Source: Dactylellina haptotyla
Lineage: Eukaryota; Ascomycota; Orbiliomycetes; Orbiliales; Orbiliaceae
Assembly: GCA_031310005.1 (NCBI GenBank)
Contig: CM062379.1
Location: 5,022,001 to 5,086,000, forward strand
Reading direction: 5' to 3'
Length of the DNA stretch: 64,000 nucleotides
The notes under the pieces are model-generated. The model was not told the origin of the DNA. It made no database searches and worked only from the letters and a program-made list of their open reading frames with translations. Below are positions 59,919 through 64,000 of this stretch, piece after piece. How positions within the stretch are numbered: position 1 is the first letter of the stretch; each line of letters starts with the position of its first letter. Made by a program: the position numbers and the translations under genes.

Positions 59919-61322
59919 ACGAGGAAATGAAACAAAGGAAAGAAGAAAGAAATTATAAAAATGGCATAGTGGTTTAACCGCACTGGTGCCTAAGCGTTTG
60001 TTTTTTACCTACTACTGTATAAAATGTAATTTTGGGAATGGGTGTTACGAAACATCTCTCCCGATACTCGTCGTTTCCGCCTATAATATACATTCCCCAC
60101 TCTGTTAGATAGCATTTCTATTTTTAATTGTTATTATTTTCTATTCTTGTATACAACAAGCCCTTTTTTAATGTTCATTTTGTTAGGGAGTATTGCAATA
60201 TTGCCTCCTCAACCGCACTACCTTGAACCGAGTCGCGCGTGTGCCCGCTTGCTGGTATTATCTGCTATCGGATTGGGTACAATAGCGCAGGCCTGACTTA
60301 TTACTAGTGTGTTGCAAGGGTGGTTGCACAAAAATCATCGCAGGTCGGTCGTTTTTGGAAGTAGCCGTCCCAATACAGAAAAACGACTTTTACGCGCGGA
60401 AGTCTGAATGCCTTTTTTTGGAAGTTTTCTTCAATCCATTTCCGAATGGCGGCTGTTCAAACCTTCGAATTGGCGAATCGATATTAAGGAAGCCTGCGGG
60501 GAACTCTGCAGCTGAGGCAACAGCTTCGGTTACAAAATCTGCTCTGCTGTGGCACGGAAGAGTCTTCGAATGGGTATTCTGGGCATGGTCAGCTGGGCCA
60601 ATCCCGGTGGATCTGGCGGGGAGCAACCAACTGGGAACCACGCGCGAAAAACGCCTCCTGGTGAGTCCTGGCATGCGCCAGGGAGTCATCATATGCAACC
60701 AGCACGAACTTACATGTACATTCCATGGAAGATGCATGGCGAGCGAAGGCCGGCCATTCCCAAAGGAGTAATAGCTAGCTGTGTGATGCAGTCACCGCCC
60801 ACCGTTTGAAGGTCATCGCAAAGGGAAAGAAAGGAGAGGATTCGACGGGGAGAGCTGAAAGGAAAAATGGGCGGGTGGGTTTTACTAGACGACGACTTGG
60901 CTCTCCCGACTTCGAAATTAAGCTTGGTTAGCTCTGCGGCGAAGCTAAAGCCGGGTAGGACTATCCCTTTATGCTGAGATGCATGCCCTAGTACTATCAA
61001 AGAACAAGCGAAAAGCTGCGACACACAGGATAACCAGCCGTGTGGATCCCTCGCACAATCACATCCGCGTGGACTGGTAGCTCCCATCTGGACATGATGT
61101 CTCCGGGGAGGGTGTTTAAAAGCTGACACTCCCCACCATCTCCGCTGGAGGGCCTGGACGAACCTTTTCAACCCCGTCTACCATCTACTACTCCCAAGCG
61201 ACAAACTAGAAGTTTGAAACCTTCCTTGGCTCCAAGCAATATCCAGCGACCTTCACTCGTTCTCATCCTAACCCTGGAAGTTTGGACATTGAGGAATAAA
61301 TACAACGCATCTTAACTCAACT
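59919..61322. other. Intergenic region between the ABC transporter and the zinc-finger gene
   Basis: About 1.4 kb. The first 250 nt are T-rich 3' UTR. Overlapping open frames on both strands around 60300-61170 lack any recognisable content. About 220 nt before the zinc-finger start lack ATG on the plus strand and are its likely leader. Confidence 0.4.
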
Positions 61323-62800
61323 ATGGCACTTTCGCGCTGGAAACCCCATGCGACATTTAGCTTGAACGTCCACGGCTCCGTTCAGCGAGAGACTTATTGT
61401 AACCAATGTAACCGACACTTCGTCTCTTCTGACGCTCTAGAAGATCATTTCTTAGACTCGAAGTTCCATTACTATTGTAAACTCTGCGTCCGACACTTTC
61501 GCGACTACAAATCCCTAGAGAACCACCACAAGACTAGTCGCAACCACTACCATTGCGTGGCGTGCAATATCTCGGTAACTTCTGAGGCACAGCTCACGGA
61601 ACACTATTTGGGAAAGCACCCGTATTGCGTTCTGTGCCGCAAGCTCTACGATGACGACGAGAAATTACGAGACCACCTTTCTGGCAGCCATTACGTTTGC
61701 TGGGAGTGTAATGTCTTTTACACCACCGATAAGGAGCTCAAGGATCATTTTGCAAGGCTGAAGAAGCATCCGTACTGCTCTAGCTGCCGAGAAGGCTTTT
61801 GCGACGAAGAGGCATATACAAGACACTTGACTGTTAGCAAGAATCATTATTACTGTATTCAGTGCAAGCGCGACCACAATAGTGCCGAGCATTTATTGCT
61901 GGTGAGTTTCTACTGGCCCGTTTTCCTACTTTGGCACCACTGACTAACAATCGTCTATGAAAATTCCAGCACTTCGATTCCCACGAACATAAAAGCCATA
62001 AGTTGATCAGGTGCCCATACTGCCCTCGAACCTTCGATGCGCACAGCTCTCTTGTCATTCACTTTGAGATTGGCACTTGCGCTGGAAAGAATAAAAAGAA
62101 GGAAGACTGCAAAACTATCATGTTCAAGCACGACAACCTCGAGAAGCCCATGAGAGTTATCAACGATGTCGACAAGCCAAGATACTATCTGCCATACCAT
62201 GGATATCCAAAACATACGGTCGAATACAGCAGACATGTTTACGAACCAAGCAGCTCTGCCGATTGTGTTGACGTTGTCGAACCCGTGTTCAAATACGTCG
62301 ACAGTAGATCTATGGAATACGTTGAATCCGAACCTTACGACTTTGACCGAGGAAGGAATCGCCACTCGTATCATGACGGACGGAGCAAGAGCCGTCACGG
62401 TGAAAGCAGAAGCCGTAGCCGACACAGCATTTTTCACCGTGATCGCAGCCAAAGCCGACACCGACACCACATCTCCGATTCCGACGACGACTGGGAAGAC
62501 CGGCTACGACAGTCTAGACTCGCCACCAACCGCTCATGGAATGGTTATAAATTCGAATGTGCGGTCTGCTGTAACCAGTATCACACTCTCGAGAGGCTGA
62601 ACAGCCATCTCGCGAGAGACCATGAATCCGAAGTCTACCGCTGCGCCGGAAAGCATGGTTGCGGAAGAACTTTCCCTACCATCAGGAGTCTGATCAGGCA
62701 TGTCGAGACTGATGACAGATGCGGCGTTGGTCGATGGAGATCCTGGCGGTCTGTTAGCGTGGATGACCTGTCGAAGCAATTCAGGCTCCTAGACTACTAA
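61323..62800 (+). CDS. C2H2 zinc-finger protein with an RS-like stretch
   Basis: Two exons (61323-61901 and 61970-62800; GTGAGT donor, ACTAAC branch, CCAG acceptor) give 469 residues. Residues 20-220 carry a run of closely spaced C2H2 fingers, many short or degenerate: YCNQCNRHFVSSDALEDHF, YYCKLCVRHFRDYKSLENHH, YHCVACNISVTSEAQLTEHY, YCVLCRKLYDDDEKLRDHL, YVCWECNVFYTTDKELKDHF, YCSSCREGFCDEEAYTRHL, then CPYCPRTFDAHSSLVIHF. A linker with Tyr- and Val-rich sequence and an Arg/Ser/His-rich stretch (SKSRHGESRSRSRHSIFHR) precedes two more C-terminal fingers (FECAVCCNQYHTLERLNSHL and one of the CGRTFPTIRSLIRH type). Such fungal proteins may bind nucleic acid or ubiquitin. I cannot name the target. Confidence 0.83.
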
Positions 62801-64000
62801 GAACGAAAAATGAAGTGCCTGCAGCGATGCTTCGCCTATAATTTTGAGATAAGGTGATTACAGGCATCACGTGGGTCTACGTCGGCGTCTTTGTATTTTG
62901 CATGTCTTCAAAAGAAACAAAAAAAATACCCTTTTCATGACCAAAAAAAACAATCATTTGGGTGCTTTAAAATTACCGAAAAAGAATACCCTATTCAACA
63001 TAATATAGATCATGTATGAAGGTGGGTTGTGCCACGATGATCACATTGTCTTTCTTGTCACGAGTTCCTGGCAGTTTCGGAGTTTGTTGAGTCGTGGGGT
63101 TTCTCTTTCAAATTATTATTCTTTACCTGGCTTATTGTTCTCCTGCGGCATTTACTTTACTACCATCTCCTTTCGACATTTTATTTATCATATTTTATTT
63201 CTATTCATATTTCTTTATTTCTTGTTCTTATCATTCGTTTGTTTCTTTGGATTCTCTGCCCGATGAAGTAAGGTATGGCATGCACATTCCTGCGCAAGAG
63301 GCGAGCGGGCCTCGTCCGTGCATACGGATATGCATGCCCACATGCTGAAACTGCTCACGTGTCCTGAGGGCCAAACTTCTTCCAAATCCTTTATTCACTA
63401 CTCTTTTCTGATTCTGAATTCCTGTCTTAATGTGTTTGCTCCTGTAACGTTAAACGATTTTCCTTTCCGTTTTATGTATTCACTTGTTCGAAAAAAAATA
63501 TATAATAATTCTCAAACTTTGGCATAAAAAATGTGTATATAACTTATACCGCCATGCTACTATTTTATGACAACTATATATATCACATACTTCGCCTCGA
63601 TTCTAGATGCTAGATAGATAGTTAAGTGGGTCAATAAGGTTAAAATTGATAAATGAGAGGAGACGGCTAGGGGATTTCAACCACATATATAGAGGACTCA
63701 TCTGATCATGCGGAGAGCAAGTGTGTCGCTTCGGGCTGAGACGATCATGTTGGAATTAATCCGGAACCGCCTGACCCTTCCAACACCTCGCAACACAAAA
63801 ACGGCGACGACGTCCGACAAAATCCTAACACTAAATTCCCAACATATGTGGAGGTACCTGTTCGATGAGAGAGGAAAAAGGCAAAAATATATATTCCTGT
63901 ACCCGTATATCTAGTAATACAATGTAGAAAACCCTTGATGTCCCTAAGACAATACATGATTTGGAAAACTTCCCGCCATTTGTGAACGCCGTCCATTAAA
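62801..64000. other. Right end of the window, no supported gene
   Basis: 1.2 kb of mostly AT-rich sequence downstream of the zinc-finger gene, with A- and T-runs at 62920-62950 and 63180-63230. The last 300 nt contain short open frames on both strands with no family features. A gene starting beyond the edge cannot be judged. Confidence 0.4.

Overview
This window is nuclear DNA of a filamentous ascomycete (Pezizomycotina). I can support 21 protein-coding genes with 68 introns. Most introns are about 50-120 nt long, with GTATGT/GTAAGT-type donors, CTAAC/CTAAT branch sites and short 3' tails. The gene set is fungal: NST1, RTC5, a PDR-type ABC transporter, OMS1, a Gds1-type winged-helix protein, RHO2, and kynurenine 3-monooxygenase with typical fungal introns. 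The proteins look fairly divergent from the familiar Eurotiomycetes and Sordariomycetes, so I lean to an earlier-diverging class such as Orbiliomycetes or Pezizomycetes. That placement is inference only. I saw no transposon, tRNA, rRNA or secondary-metabolite cluster.

Layout. 0.7-6 kb: an ER-lumenal FKBP ending in RDEL; a mitochondrial membrane protein (minus strand); the MRN-complex subunit NBS1. 6.3-10.2 kb: a small mitochondrial-type protein (minus), RTC5 with a TLDc domain, and a 67-residue beta-rich protein (minus). 11.3-17.7 kb: kynurenine 3-monooxygenase (minus) head to head with a transferrin-receptor-like pseudo-peptidase. 18.3-27 kb: trimethyllysine dioxygenase, NDC80, a DUF1749 alpha/beta-hydrolase, and RHO2 (minus). 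30.9-39.4 kb: NST1 and a Gds1-type winged-helix protein (minus), separated by long stretches without genes. 41.3-45 kb: OMS1-like methyltransferase and a sarcosine/fructosyl-amine-type FAD oxidase (both minus). 47.4-52.5 kb: an F-box protein, a C45-type N-terminal-nucleophile acyltransferase homologue (minus), and an unrecognised 267-residue protein. 54.6-62.8 kb: a 13-exon PDR-type ABC transporter and a C2H2 zinc-finger protein with an RS-like stretch.

The genes do not form a pathway. They are mostly housekeeping and regulatory functions in mixed orientation. Recurring features are of more interest than gene order. First, there are two well-supported 6-nt micro-exons (RHO2 and the ABC transporter) and one possible 3-nt micro-exon in the 67-residue gene. 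Second, three regulatory genes (RHO2, NST1, the Gds1-type gene) lie downstream of 567-833 nt in which the sense strand has no ATG at all, which points to very long uORF-free 5' leaders. Third, the transferrin-receptor-like protein has lost almost all zinc ligands but carries an N-terminal PPGY motif, as expected of a ubiquitin-ligase adaptor. Fourth, kynurenine 3-monooxygenase carries an unusual N-terminal extension with an N-myristoylation-like start and a basic cluster.

All exon boundaries were read by eye from splice signals, reading phase and family motifs. Exon lengths sum to whole codons for every gene model, but none has transcript support here.
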